Shown: positions 33,303-42,124, counted from the stretch's first letter. The stretch: DNA of 64,000 nt from Alcanivorax sp. DP30 (GCF_009882945.1 NZ_WTUY01000005.1:683317-747316), one strand, 5' to 3'. The notes: generated by a model not told the origin, from the sequence alone. Made by a program: numbers and translations.

Positions 33303-33797
33303 TCAGCCATAGCCTGACCAGGGCTGGGGCCTGAGGTGCCCGGGCAAGTAAAGCGGATGTGCAGGGTCTCCGGAGGCATTCACCCGGATGGCATGCAGCG
33401 CTCCCAGCCCGGCAGCGACCTGATGGGCCCGGTTCATGTGATGACCCAGATTACCCCAGGCGGCGACCACCAGATCGGCCTGGCGAGCCAGCTTGCGCAG
33501 CCAGGCATCGTTTTTCGGGCCGATCGGGTCTGCCGCAGCAAACAGATCTTTGGGATAGGTGGCCCGGTAGGCAAACAGGTTGGCCACGCAGAGACCGGAA
33601 TAGCCCCAGTCGCGGGCAAAGCCCATGCAGCGGCGGATGGTGGGGTCATCCTGGCGGTGGTCCGCCGTTGACGGGTTCAGACCTATCAGGAGCATGAAGT
33701 TCTCGCCCTCGTCCCAGCGCCGCCAGAGGGCATAGCGGTACTGTTTGCAGCGGGAAAAATTGGCACTGCGTTGCAGAAGATCGGTGGTCTTGGTCAT
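33303..33797 (-). CDS. DUF1643 protein
   Basis: A 164-residue soluble protein matching DUF1643: FMLLIGLNPSTADHRQDDPT (about 34-53), FARDWGYSGLCVANLFAYRAT and LVVAAWGN, ending GHLRPQPW. The family is of unknown function and often occurs on phages and mobile elements, but composition here is ordinary chromosomal. The ATG at 33797 faces away from the nitroreductase start, with about 57 bases between the two starts for both promoters. Confidence 0.75.
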   Translation of the reverse strand: MTKTTDLLQRSANFSRCKQYRYALWRRWDEGENFMLLIGLNPSTADHRQDDPTIRRCMGFARDWGYSGLCVANLFAYRATYPKDLFAAADPIGPKNDAWLRKLARQADLVVAAWGNLGHHMNRAHQVAAGLGALHAIRVNASGDPAHPLYLPGHLRPQPWSGYG

Positions 33798-33854
33798 GGC
33801 CGGCTATTGTAGGGATTTGGCATAGTCATGCCACTAACCCCTGCGGAGTCGCCC

Positions 33855-34571
33855 ATGGAATTCAAGGACGCGATGGCTCAGCGCCACAGTGTACGAGCCT
33901 TTTCAGACAAGCCGGTGAGTGATGAAGTGCTCACTGAACTGCTCACCACTGCTACCACTGCGCCCAGCTGGTCCAATACTCAGCCTTACCAGATTGCGGT
34001 TGCCAAGGGCGAGGTGCTGGAGGATCTGCGTGAGACGCTACCGCCCCTGTTTGATGAGCTGGTGGCTCTGGCTCGGAGCTCAAAGTTCAAGCAGATCAAG
34101 GCCAAGCTCACCAATGACGGCATGCCGGATGGTGATTTTCGCCCGGTGATCAATTACCCGAAGGAGCTGCAGCCGCGTCGTAATGCCACCGGACAGCAAC
34201 TGTATGAACTGTTGGGGATTGAACGCGGTGACAAGAAAGGGCGCCATGAGCAGATGCGGGAGAACTTTCGTTTCTTTAACGCGCCAGTGGCATTGTTCGT
34301 CTTTGTTCATGAGGGGCTGGATGTGTACAGCCCGCTGGATGCCGGCATTTTCCTGCAGAGCCTGATGCTGGCGGCCACGGATGCTGGCCTTGGCACCTGT
34401 GCCCAGGGCGCACTGGCGCTGTGGCGCTCCCCTCTGGAAAAGCATTTTGCTATCCCGGAAAACTACAAACTATTGTGCGGGTTGTCGTTGGGCTATGAGG
34501 CGGATGAGACCATTAACCGGTTCAAACCCGACCGCGCGCCGCTGGAAGAGTTGCTGATCAGGGAGAAGTAG
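33855..34571 (+). CDS. Nitroreductase-family protein
   Basis: A 238-residue FMN-dependent nitroreductase-fold protein. MEFKDAMAQRHSVRAFSDKPV at the start gives the FMN-phosphate-contacting Arg-His-Ser-Val-Arg, followed by TAPSWSNTQPYQIAV, and SLMLAATDAGLGTCAQGAL near 165-183. It would reduce nitro compounds or quinones with NAD(P)H; substrate unknown. I use ATG 33855, with GGAG 6 bases before it; an ATG at 33828 has no RBS. Confidence 0.85.
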   Translation: MEFKDAMAQRHSVRAFSDKPVSDEVLTELLTTATTAPSWSNTQPYQIAVAKGEVLEDLRETLPPLFDELVALARSSKFKQIKAKLTNDGMPDGDFRPVINYPKELQPRRNATGQQLYELLGIERGDKKGRHEQMRENFRFFNAPVALFVFVHEGLDVYSPLDAGIFLQSLMLAATDAGLGTCAQGALALWRSPLEKHFAIPENYKLLCGLSLGYEADETINRFKPDRAPLEELLIREK

Positions 34572-34620
34572 GGGCGAACATCCCTGCCGGGCTGGCCTTT
34601 TGCCAACAGGGTTAATACCT

Positions 34621-34650
34621 GGAGTCGCGCCAGTGGTTGGGCGCGGCTCC
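34621..34650. terminator. Inverted repeat between convergent nitroreductase and hsp20
   Basis: GGAGTCGCGCC (34621-34631) pairs with GGCGCGGCTCC (34640-34650) with one G:U; no T tract on the plus strand beyond TATTGCTT. Both genes point toward it. Confidence 0.5.
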
Positions 34651-34714
34651 GGTATTGCTTAAGCACATACCTGCCCGGTGTTGCTGTGTGAAGTGTGTTC
34701 TGTGCAGCAACAGA

Positions 34715-35230
34715 TCAATGAATTTCAATCTTCTTTTTGCCGTGACCGTGCTGCTGGTGACGGGGAATGGTCAGTGACAGCACGCCGTTATGAAAGACGG
34801 CATTCATCTGCTCTCCATCCGCATCGGCAGGCAGGGCCAGCATGCGCTGGAATTGCCCATAACGCCGCTCGCTGTAGTGATAGCCGTCCCGGTCAGACTC
34901 TTCCAGCTTCTGCTTGTGGCCGCTGATCTGCAGGCGGTCGTCATCCAGCGTGATTTCCAGATCCCGTTTATCCACGCCCGCCAGTTCTGCTGTGATCAGG
35001 TAGTGGTCGTCGCGCTCGAGAATATCCAGATTGGGGCGAAAGGGCGTGTTGTTCTGGGCCTGGGGCGCAGGGGTGGTCCAGGCCATGTCGCCAAGCATCT
35101 GTTCGAACCAGTTGTCGAATTCACGCTCCCAGCGCAACAGGGGGTGGCGGGGTTGTCGTTGGGGCAAGGGTCTTGTGCGGTTGCCTTCGTCACTAAGCCA
35201 GTTCCAGGGCGTCATTTTGTGCATATCCAT
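34715..35230 (-). CDS. Small heat shock protein, Hsp20/alpha-crystallin family
   Basis: A 171-residue chaperone. The alpha-crystallin domain spans about 66-160: PNLDILERDDHYLITAELAG (strand pair), LEITLDDDRLQISG, YSERRYGQFQRMLALPADAD, and the C-terminal strand VLSLTIPR. The IxI-type tail is present as KKIEIH. The N-terminus (DMHKMTPWNWLSDEG) is aromatic-rich. Starts at ATG 35230, with AGGAGG 7 bases upstream; upstream codons to 35308 are not supported. Holds unfolding proteins under stress. Confidence 0.9.
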   Translation of the reverse strand: MDMHKMTPWNWLSDEGNRTRPLPQRQPRHPLLRWEREFDNWFEQMLGDMAWTTPAPQAQNNTPFRPNLDILERDDHYLITAELAGVDKRDLEITLDDDRLQISGHKQKLEESDRDGYHYSERRYGQFQRMLALPADADGEQMNAVFHNGVLSLTIPRHQQHGHGKKKIEIH

Positions 35231-35416
35231 CGCGTTGCCTCCTGATTGGGTGTCCAGAAAAGCACTGTTGTCCTTTTCATTTCTGAGGCATTGGGCGTGG
35301 GCTTTCAATGCTTTTTTGCCTGTTTTTTGATCAGTGTCATGGGTCTGGGTGGTTGTTGCCTGGCGGATTCAGAGCGCAAGATGGGGAGACACTTCGCGAC
35401 AGAAAGGAGAGCTGTC

Positions 35417-35632
35417 ATGTCAGACCATCATGTATACAAGAAGGTGGAGTTGGTAGGCTCATCAAAGAAGAGCATTGAGGATGCCATCGAGAATGCCCTG
35501 ACCACAGCCAGTGAAAGCCTGGAACTCACCGAATGGTTCGAAGTCACTGAAACCCGAGGTCACATCGTCGATGGCAAGGTGGGGCACTATCAGGTGTGTC
35601 TGAAAGTAGGGTTCCGGATTTCCGGATCCTGA
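35417..35632 (+). CDS. Dodecin-family flavin-binding protein
   Basis: A 71-residue protein with the dodecin fold: VYKKVELVGSSKKSIEDAIE, then SESLELTEWFEVTETRGHI with the flavin-stacking Trp, and VGHYQVCLKVGFRI. Dodecins form hollow 12-mers that store or buffer flavin. AAGGAG lies 7 bases before the ATG. It is a single gene divergent from hsp20 and followed by a heptamer-repeat arm and a terminator. Confidence 0.88.
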   Translation: MSDHHVYKKVELVGSSKKSIEDAIENALTTASESLELTEWFEVTETRGHIVDGKVGHYQVCLKVGFRISGS

Positions 35633-35633
35633 G

Positions 35634-35790
35634 CAGCAGCTACAAGCTACAAGCCGCAAGCTACAAGGAATAAAAAAACCGCGCCAAATGGCGCGGTTTT
35701 CTTGGCGTTTGCAGCGCGAGGCATTAGCCGGTCAGTTTGTTGCCAGCCTGGCCTCGTGTTGCAGCTTGTAGCTTGAAGCTTGCTGCTGTG
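35634..35790. repeat. Inverted heptamer-repeat arms enclosing a terminator
   Basis: AGCAGCTACAAGCTACAAGC (35635-35654) and then CGCAAGCTACAAGG form the left arm, and GTTGCAGCTTGTAGCTTGAA then GCTTGCTGCTG (35759-35787) is its inverted partner. The 90 bases between hold the dodecin/deaD terminator. The 7-base unit is the same as at 63912-64000. Confidence 0.75.
35674..35701. terminator. Bidirectional rho-independent terminator (dodecin / deaD)
   Basis: AAAAAACCGCGCC pairs with GGCGCGGTTTT around AAAT; A and T runs on the two sides serve both convergent genes. Confidence 0.85.
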
Positions 35791-35791
35791 T

Positions 35792-37453
35792 TTAAACCAC
35801 TTCCAGTCCGAGAGACCGCTGACACACCCGCGCGGTGCGGATGGTGTGCAGCTGTTTCGGGGACAGATCGTCCGGCAGTTCCACGGTGCTGTGGTCCTGA
35901 TGGATCTTGATCGGACCGATCAGGCGGCTGGGCAGTTTGGCTTCGTTGGCAATGGCGCCAACAATGTTGCCCGGCTTGACGCCGTGATCATGGCCTACCT
36001 GGATGCGGTAGCAGCGCATGGGCTTCTCGTTGCGCTTGCCACGGGCGCCACCACGGTCATCACGGCCATTGGCTCTGCGCTCGCGACGTTCACGGGGTTC
36101 CCGAGGCTCGCGAGCCTGCTTGACGAACTTGGGTTCCTTGAGGATCAGCGGTTCGCGCTGGAACATGGCCGCGGCCAGGGCGATGGCCATGTCTTCACCG
36201 GACAGGTCCATGCTTTCCGAGATCTGCTTCACCAGTGCACGAGTCTCTTCGATATCGTGATCCTGAAGGCGGGCGGCAAGCTGTTCCTGGAAGGCGGCAA
36301 TGCGCTTGGCATTGAGATCATCCACGGAAGGCAGGGCCATCTTCTCGATGCTCTGGCGGGTGGTGCGCTCGATCTGACGCAGCACGTGCTGCTCGCGACG
36401 GCTGACGAACAGGATGGCGTCACCCTGACGGCCAGCACGGCCGGTACGACCGATACGGTGAACGTAGGCTTCCGGATCACCTGGCATGTCGTAGTTGATG
36501 ACATGGGTGATGCGCGGTACGTCCAGACCACGGGCAACCACATCGGTGGCAACCAGCAGATCAAAGCGCTTGTCTTTCAGGCGCTGTACGGTTTTCTCGC
36601 GCTGCTGCTGCTGTATGTCACCGTTGAGGGCGTCAGCACGCAGGTTGCGACGGTTGAGCTGTTCTGCCAGTTCCAGAGTCGCTTGTTTGGTACGCACGAA
36701 AATGATCACGGCGTCGTGATCTTCGGCTTCCAGAATGCGGCTCAGGGCATCCAGCTTGTTGAGACCGGCCACAGGCCAGAAACGCTGGCGAATGGTGGTT
36801 GAAGTGGTAGCGCTACCACTGTCGATCTGAACCTGTTTGGGGTTTTTCAGGTGCTTGTCCGCAACCTTTTTGATAACTGGCGGCATGGTGGCGGAGAAAA
36901 GAGCCAGCTGACAGTCGTCAGGCGTACGCTCAAGAACCCACTTCACGTCATCAATGAAGCCCATGCGCAGCATTTCGTCGGCTTCATCCAGCACCATGGC
37001 CTTCAGGTTATCCAGTTTCAGAGAGCCGCGTTCCATGTGATCCATGACGCGACCGGGGGTGCCGACAATAATCTGGGCTCCGCCACGGAGTCCCTTCAGC
37101 TGGGTGCGGTACTCACCGCCCCCATAGATTGGCAGGACCTGCAGGCCCTTGATGTCGGCAGCAAATTCTTCGCAAGCCTTGGCTACCTGAATAGCCAGTT
37201 CGCGGGTTGGGGCCAGGATCAACATCTGCGGTTCACGCAGGCTGGGATCCAGCCGGGCAAGTAAGGGCAGGGCGAAGGCAGCGGTTTTGCCGGTACCAGT
37301 TTGGGCCTGACCCAGGAGATCATGACCATCGAGCAACAGCGGGATGGCTTTCGCCTGAATCGGCGAGGGCTCTTCGAAGCCCTGACGGGCAATAGCGGAG
37401 AGCAAAACCTCGGGCAGGCCAAGACTGGCGAACCCGGCACGGGAATCTGACAT
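35792..37453 (-). CDS. deaD: DEAD-box RNA helicase, DeaD/CsdA type
   Basis: A 553-residue helicase. Q motif (FEEPSPIQAKAIP), Walker A AQTGTGKT (about 53-60), PTRELAIQ, DEAD box (VLDEADEML), SAT, then VATDVVARGLDVPRI and HRIGRTGRAGRQG in the second RecA domain. A basic RGG-poor linker (REPRERRERRANGRDDRGG) leads to a C-terminal DbpA-like RNA-binding domain (CYRIQVGHDHGVKPGNIVGA). It unwinds structured RNA in ribosome assembly and mRNA decay, and is cold-inducible in E. coli. Length is shorter than E. coli DeaD (629) but has the same layout. Confidence 0.88.
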   Translation of the reverse strand: MSDSRAGFASLGLPEVLLSAIARQGFEEPSPIQAKAIPLLLDGHDLLGQAQTGTGKTAAFALPLLARLDPSLREPQMLILAPTRELAIQVAKACEEFAADIKGLQVLPIYGGGEYRTQLKGLRGGAQIIVGTPGRVMDHMERGSLKLDNLKAMVLDEADEMLRMGFIDDVKWVLERTPDDCQLALFSATMPPVIKKVADKHLKNPKQVQIDSGSATTSTTIRQRFWPVAGLNKLDALSRILEAEDHDAVIIFVRTKQATLELAEQLNRRNLRADALNGDIQQQQREKTVQRLKDKRFDLLVATDVVARGLDVPRITHVINYDMPGDPEAYVHRIGRTGRAGRQGDAILFVSRREQHVLRQIERTTRQSIEKMALPSVDDLNAKRIAAFQEQLAARLQDHDIEETRALVKQISESMDLSGEDMAIALAAAMFQREPLILKEPKFVKQAREPREPRERRERRANGRDDRGGARGKRNEKPMRCYRIQVGHDHGVKPGNIVGAIANEAKLPSRLIGPIKIHQDHSTVELPDDLSPKQLHTIRTARVCQRSLGLEVV

Positions 37454-37793
37454 GGTGTACCTATGATTTGGGGGGAGGGTGCCGGGCTCACTGCCGGCGA
37501 AGAGCGCGGAGTATACGCTTGCGGGTTGTTAATTGCACGTTATTTCACCAATTTCAGGTGCAGGCTAGTGCCTGAATTGGAATTTTCCAACGTTTTCAGG
37601 CTTCTCCATTTTCCATGAAGCCGCTGAGGGTAGCTGGCCCCGCGGATTAACGCTCAGAGTGCGGCCCGGAGCGAAGGGGGGGCGTGCCTGCAGCAGATTT
37701 CCGTTCCTCGCGATACCACTGCGAAAAACATAAAAAGGCCCACCCGGTATCCCGGGTGGGCCTTTTGGGGGTGTGCTTGAGGTCAGTGGGCTG
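37454..37793. other. Intergenic region upstream of deaD
   Basis: A 340-base gap. The part next to deaD holds its leader (possible -10 TATACT on the minus strand around 37511-37516) and a weak RBS (AGGT). At 37646-37684 it contains the GC-rich motif shared with 30143-30173. The MaoC terminator occupies 37733-37766. No gene or riboswitch fold is evident. Confidence 0.4.
37733..37766. terminator. Rho-independent terminator of the MaoC gene
   Basis: AAAAGGCCCACCCGG (37733-37747) and CCGGGTGGGCCTTTT (37752-37766) form a perfect 15-bp stem; on the minus strand it is followed by TTTTTATG-type sequence. Confidence 0.85.
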
Positions 37794-38666
37794 TTAGCTT
37801 TCCACCGCGCGAATCTGCCCCGCCAGGTGCGGCTTGATGCCGTCCTTGGCCAGCAGGCGGAAGTCGCTGCCACCTTTCGCTTCGGTATTCTCGAACTTCA
37901 CAGTGGCCGGGATAAACATGGGCAGCTTGAACTGCACGTCCACGGTGTAGGCGGTTTCTGGCAGCTGGTTCTGCAGCTCAGCCAGGCAACGGGCCTTGGA
38001 CCACATGCCGTGGGCGATTTGACGCTTGAAGCCAAACAGCTTGGCAGACAGCGGGTAGAGGTGAATCGGATTGCGGTCACCGGATACAGCACCGTAACGG
38101 CGACCGGTATCACCGGGCACTTTCCACTCCACCGTGTTCACCGCCGGTTCTGGCTTGGGCGCTTCCTTTTTCTTGCCGCTACCGCCACCGCCGGTGCGGA
38201 AGAAGTTAACAGACTCGCTTTCCCAAACCCGCTCACCACCAGTGCTGATGCTGGTGAAGATAGAGAACTCGTAGCCCTTGTCTACCTTGTTCAGGTTGCC
38301 CAGGTAGCACTTAACGTTCAGCTGTTCCTTTTCGCTGATCGGGCGGTACTGGGTGATGCTGTTGCGCACATGCACGAGACCCATGGCCGGGAAGGGGAAG
38401 CCTTCGGTCATCATCAGGGCCATGTGCAGCGGAAAGGCATGCATGTGGGGGTAGGTCACGGGCAGTTTTCCGTCAGCCGCGAAGCCGCACACCTTGCGGT
38501 AGGCCGCCAGATGCTTTTCGTCCAGTGCCACATCATTCAGGCGCAGGCCCACATCAGGGAGGGTGGGGTTCTTGCCCGGTTTGACGGTGGCGCGCAGTAC
38601 GGCCTTGGCAAAGTTGACGACCATGGGCGGCGGATTACGCAGTTCGCGGAAGGTGACCTCGCTCAT
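37794..38666 (-). CDS. MaoC-family (R)-enoyl-CoA hydratase-like protein
   Basis: A 290-residue double hot-dog protein. The C-terminal half carries the MaoC signature YGAVSGDRNPIHLYPLSAKL and KRQIAHGMW with the Asp and His catalytic pair (about 205 and 210). The N-terminal half is the degenerate hot-dog that binds the acyl chain. A glycine/lysine-rich linker (GGGGSGKKKEAPKP) joins the two. It would hydrate enoyl-CoA in fatty acid or PHA metabolism; substrate length cannot be read. Single gene upstream of a strong terminator. Confidence 0.85.
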   Translation of the reverse strand: MSEVTFRELRNPPPMVVNFAKAVLRATVKPGKNPTLPDVGLRLNDVALDEKHLAAYRKVCGFAADGKLPVTYPHMHAFPLHMALMMTEGFPFPAMGLVHVRNSITQYRPISEKEQLNVKCYLGNLNKVDKGYEFSIFTSISTGGERVWESESVNFFRTGGGGSGKKKEAPKPEPAVNTVEWKVPGDTGRRYGAVSGDRNPIHLYPLSAKLFGFKRQIAHGMWSKARCLAELQNQLPETAYTVDVQFKLPMFIPATVKFENTEAKGGSDFRLLAKDGIKPHLAGQIRAVES

Positions 38667-38894
38667 TACATGTTCCTTTCACGTTTCTTAAGTAGGGCGA
38701 CAGCTGGGAAGTTTCTGAAAACTCCGTGCATGCTCAACCTGGAAGCCCTGCAGGGGATGAATGGCGGTATTCAAAGGTTCCCCGGCCGGAATCAGGCCTT
38801 ATCTGCGAAGCAGTATAGAGCAGGGGAATGGGGGTGCTATTGGCCGAGCAGCCAGGCTCAATGGCACCTTAATCACCTTTGCTGTACGGGTGTG

Positions 38895-39548
38895 TCAGCT
38901 GGTGGCAGGGGAGGAAGATTTCCACTGAGTCACGCCAAGAAAGATGAGTCGCAGCTGTTTTTCTGCAGCGATCAGCACCTGTTGTTGGCCGAACTCGTCG
39001 TTTTCCTCAAGCTCGAGCATTTCCTGTGTCAGCGCGGTGACATTGTTTACCACCAGGGCCGCCATCATCTGCAGGTCTTCAGAGCTGAAGTGATTAAGGA
39101 AGGGGAAGCGAGCCATGTCCATGGCCAGCTCATTGGTGAACATGCGGATTTCACGGCGGATGGCGTTGCGCATGGTCGGGGTGCCACCAAACAATTCCTT
39201 GGCCACGAAGAGAAAATGGGCGCGGTTTTCTCCCACGTAGTTGAAGTAGGTTTCTACAGAGCCGCGCAGCATGTTCTCGTCGGGCCTCTGCTCCTGGCGA
39301 ACCTGGCGCATCATCTGACGCAGGGTGCGGAAGGACTCGTCCAGCAGGGTCAGACCCAGAGCGCTCATGTCGGAGAAGTGACGATAGAAAGCAGTGGGGA
39401 CCACGCCTGCCCGCTTGGTGACCTCGCGCAGGCTGAGACTGGAGAAAGGGGCCTTCTTGACCACCAGATCCAGCGCCGCCGCCATCAACGCCTCACGGGT
39501 TTGCCCCCGTTTGGGCTTGCGGGTTTTGCTGGGGGTTTCTCGGGTCAT
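38895..39548 (-). CDS. desT: DesT/FabR-type TetR-family transcriptional regulator of unsaturated fatty acid synthesis
   Basis: A 217-residue TetR protein. The helix-turn-helix (about 24-65; FSSLSLREVTKRAG then VVPTAFYRHFSD) and the following LGLTLLDESFRTLRQMMRQV match FabR and DesT closely. DesT of Pseudomonas represses the adjacent desaturase/reductase operon in response to acyl-CoA saturation. It is divergent from just such an operon with an intervening palindrome. ATG 39548 is used, with GGAG about 10 bases upstream; 29 extra upstream codons lack support. The gap behind it (38667-38894) shows no feature. Confidence 0.8.
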   Translation of the reverse strand: MTRETPSKTRKPKRGQTREALMAAALDLVVKKAPFSSLSLREVTKRAGVVPTAFYRHFSDMSALGLTLLDESFRTLRQMMRQVRQEQRPDENMLRGSVETYFNYVGENRAHFLFVAKELFGGTPTMRNAIRREIRMFTNELAMDMARFPFLNHFSSEDLQMMAALVVNNVTALTQEMLELEENDEFGQQQVLIAAEKQLRLIFLGVTQWKSSSPATS

Positions 39549-39661
39549 CGACTCAAATCTCCAAAAATTACGTTGTAAATTCTCTCTTTTGTGGGCCTGT
39601 GATGCAACTGATTCCGAAAATGCAGTTGTAACCACATGAAAAGAAAAGGCTTTATTTTTTT

Positions 39662-39702
39662 AGTGAACAGGTGTTGACAAAAAGGCGGCCAGAAACAAGA
39701 AT
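39662..39702 (+). promoter_or_regulatory. desCB promoter with DesT-type operator over the -35 box
   Basis: AGTGAACA-GG-TGTTGACA (39662-39679) is an imperfect palindrome whose right half contains the -35 box TTGACA (39674-39679); after a 17-base spacer AAGAAT (39697-39702) is the -10 candidate. AGTGAAC-type half sites are those known for DesT/FabR. A second half site, TGTTCACT, lies at 39712-39719. Binding here would block RNA polymerase. Confidence 0.6.
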
Positions 39703-39734
39703 GAGCACAACTGTTCACTTTAAGGGATTATCCC

Positions 39735-40859
39735 ATGAGCGCAACAACACAGACATCTGGTCGTTTTCAGCAGGGCCTGAGCCGCTTGCTGCAGTCCCGT
39801 GTTGCTGAGGTACTGAGCTACCCCCACGGTGTAGATCGTTACCTGGAAGTCTTTAACCCCCTGTGGTCCGCCACGGAAGTACGTGCCCGTGTTGATGCCG
39901 TGCAGCATCTTACTGCTGATAGCGTCACGCTTACCCTGAAGCCTAACAGTAACTGGGAGGGCTTTGTCCCTGGCCAGTTTGTGCAGCTGACCGTGAGCAT
40001 TAACGGCAAGCGTCATACTCGCTGTTACTCTCCTGCCAACTCCCTGCATCGCAAGGATGGCTGCATCGAACTCACGGCAAAGACCCACGCTGACGGCTTT
40101 GTTTCCCGTTATCTGCGTGATGCCGTGCGCGTTGGGGATGTGGTGACCCTGTCCCCGGCGGGTGGTGAATTCGCGCTGCCGGCCCAGCGTCCCGAGCGCG
40201 TTCTGCTGATCAGTGGTGGTAGTGGCATTACTCCGGTGATGTCCATGTTGCGCACTCTTTGTGACGAGGGCTTTAAAGGCGAGATCACTTTCCTGCATTA
40301 CGCCAATCGCGCTGACGACATGATCTACGCACAGGAAGTGGCAGACATCGCCAGTCGTCACGAGAACGTTACCCTGCTGCGCGCCTTCCCTGAAAAGTCG
40401 GAAGGTGGTGAATTGACAGGCCTGTTTTCCAGTGAACACCTGTTCAAATCTGTTCCTGATTTTGCACAGGCGACCACTTTTTTGTGTGGTCCGCCGCCGA
40501 TGATGGCGGTGGTGGAAAAAGTCTGGGAAGAGCAGGGCATCACTGACCGTTTGCACAAGGAGCAGTTCACCCTGGCTTCCGCCGCGGTAGACGAAGACGA
40601 ATCCGCAGAGGGCGAAGTTCGCTTCGCACGTAGCGAAACCCTGGTGACCAACGATGGCAAAACCCTGCTGGAGCAGGCGGAAGCCGCCGGGCTTAACCCG
40701 GAATCCGGTTGCCGAATGGGTATCTGCTACAGCTGCACCTGCAAGAAGACCGCCGGCAAGGTACGAGATTTGCGTACTGGCGAAATCACCAGCGGCGATG
40801 AAGAAGACATTCAACTTTGCGTCAGCGTGCCGGTGGGCACGGTGACCCTCGACATCTAA
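39735..40859 (+). CDS. desC: Ferredoxin-NAD(P)H reductase-type electron donor for the desaturase (DesC-like)
   Basis: A 374-residue cytoplasmic flavoprotein. FAD domain with RCYSPAN (about 96-102), NAD(P) domain with LLISGGSGITPVMSM (about 155-169) and CGPPPMM, and a C-terminal 2Fe-2S domain with ESGCRMGICYSCTC and a distant LCVSVP cysteine. It passes electrons from NAD(P)H to the di-iron desaturase encoded 21 bases downstream. The order reductase-desaturase divergent from a TetR gene copies the P. aeruginosa desT-desCB locus. The ATG is preceded by TAAGGGATTATCCC, a weak RBS. Confidence 0.85.
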   Translation: MSATTQTSGRFQQGLSRLLQSRVAEVLSYPHGVDRYLEVFNPLWSATEVRARVDAVQHLTADSVTLTLKPNSNWEGFVPGQFVQLTVSINGKRHTRCYSPANSLHRKDGCIELTAKTHADGFVSRYLRDAVRVGDVVTLSPAGGEFALPAQRPERVLLISGGSGITPVMSMLRTLCDEGFKGEITFLHYANRADDMIYAQEVADIASRHENVTLLRAFPEKSEGGELTGLFSSEHLFKSVPDFAQATTFLCGPPPMMAVVEKVWEEQGITDRLHKEQFTLASAAVDEDESAEGEVRFARSETLVTNDGKTLLEQAEAAGLNPESGCRMGICYSCTCKKTAGKVRDLRTGEITSGDEEDIQLCVSVPVGTVTLDI

Positions 40860-40880
40860 TAAAGGAAAGGAGTCTGCACC

Positions 40881-42023
40881 ATGAGCATTTACAGCACTCT
40901 GACCCCGGAACAGTTTGACGCCATTGGCCAGGAACTGGATGCCATCCGTAACCGTGAAGTGGCTGACCTGGGCGAGAAGGACGAGAAATACATCCGCAAT
41001 CTGATCAAGCGCCAGCGTCAGCTGGAAGTTGCCGGACGTGGCCTGTTGATGGCCGGTTTCCTGCCGCCGGCATGGCTTGCCGGTGTGGCGTGTCTTTCCG
41101 CTGCCAAGATCCTGGATAACATGGAGATTGGTCACAACGTCATGCATGGTCAGTACGACTGGATGGGCGACAGGAAGATCAGTTCCCAACAGTTTGACTG
41201 GGACAACACCTGCACCAATACGGCGTGGAAGCACACCCACAATTTTGAGCACCACACCTTTACCAACGTGCTCGACAAGGATCACGACATTGGTTACGGG
41301 ATCCTGCGTATGTCAGAAGACCAGGAGTGGGAGCCGCGCTTTGTACTGAATCCCATCCTGGCGGTGATTCTGTCTACCTTCTTCCAGCACTTTGTAGCGA
41401 TTCAGAGCCTCAAGCTTGAGGATTACCTGATCTACAAGACCAAGACCAAGGAAGAGCTGAAGGAAGAATTCAAGCCGACCTGGAAAAAGATGCGCAAGCA
41501 GTTGGTGAAGGACTACCTGTTGTTCCCGGCGCTGGCCGGTCCGTTTGCCCCGTTCGTGTTTGCCGGCAACGTGACCGCCAACCTGGCACGCAACCTGTGG
41601 GCGTCCCAGGTGATCTTTAACGGTCACTTCCCGGAAGAGGTGGAGCAGTTCCCGGAATCCGTGCTGGAAAACGAGACCCGTGGTCACTGGTATGTGCGCC
41701 AGATGCTGGGCTCAGCCAACTTTGAAGGCGGCCGCCTGATGCACATCATGAGCGGTAATCTGAGCTTCCAGATCGAGCACCATCTGTTCCCGGACATTCC
41801 GGCTCACCGCTATGCCGCCATTTCTCCGGAGGTGAAGGCGATTTGCGAGAAGTATGGTTTGCCCTATAACACCGGTTCCTTCATGCGCCAGTCCCTGAGT
41901 GTGTGGAAGCGGATCGTGAAGCTTTCCCTGCCGGGCAAAAGCAAGCCTGCGGGCAAGGGGCTGCGTGGCAAGGTGGTATCCCTGATCGGTGAACCCAAGT
42001 CAGCGACTCGTCAGGCGGCATGA
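40881..42023 (+). CDS. desB: Membrane acyl-CoA delta-9-type fatty acid desaturase (DesB-like)
   Basis: A 380-residue integral membrane di-iron desaturase. The three histidine boxes are present: HNVMH (about 88-92), HNFEHH (about 119-124) and QIEHHLFP (about 299-306). It would introduce a double bond into acyl-CoA or acyl lipid using electrons from DesC. An RBS (AAGGAAAGGAG) sits before the ATG. A strong terminator closes the operon. Saturation level of the membrane can thus be tuned here and, by Cti, at 30-32 kb. Confidence 0.85.
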   Translation: MSIYSTLTPEQFDAIGQELDAIRNREVADLGEKDEKYIRNLIKRQRQLEVAGRGLLMAGFLPPAWLAGVACLSAAKILDNMEIGHNVMHGQYDWMGDRKISSQQFDWDNTCTNTAWKHTHNFEHHTFTNVLDKDHDIGYGILRMSEDQEWEPRFVLNPILAVILSTFFQHFVAIQSLKLEDYLIYKTKTKEELKEEFKPTWKKMRKQLVKDYLLFPALAGPFAPFVFAGNVTANLARNLWASQVIFNGHFPEEVEQFPESVLENETRGHWYVRQMLGSANFEGGRLMHIMSGNLSFQIEHHLFPDIPAHRYAAISPEVKAICEKYGLPYNTGSFMRQSLSVWKRIVKLSLPGKSKPAGKGLRGKVVSLIGEPKSATRQAA

Positions 42024-42091
42024 CCCGCTAGTCAGCTGTAATGAGCACCCGGTAGAGGCCGGTTAGCTGGTTCCGGCCCTGCCATCCTTAT

Positions 42092-42124
42092 GCTACTCTC
42101 AGTCGATCTGAGAGTAGCTTTTTT
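42092..42124 (+). terminator. Rho-independent terminator of the desCB operon
   Basis: GCTACTCTCAG (42092-42102) and CTGAGAGTAGC (42108-42118), a perfect 11-bp stem with a 5-base loop, followed by TTTTTT and ATTT. Confidence 0.92.

Noticed and set aside
37773..39578. 601-codon plus-strand open frame over the MaoC and TetR genes
   Set aside because: It crosses an intergenic gap and two recognisable minus-strand genes; no domain, no RBS.
39720..41285. 521-codon minus-strand open frame across desC and desB
   Set aside because: It spans two real genes and their gap, with a promoter and operator in the opposite direction; composition is that of an antisense frame.
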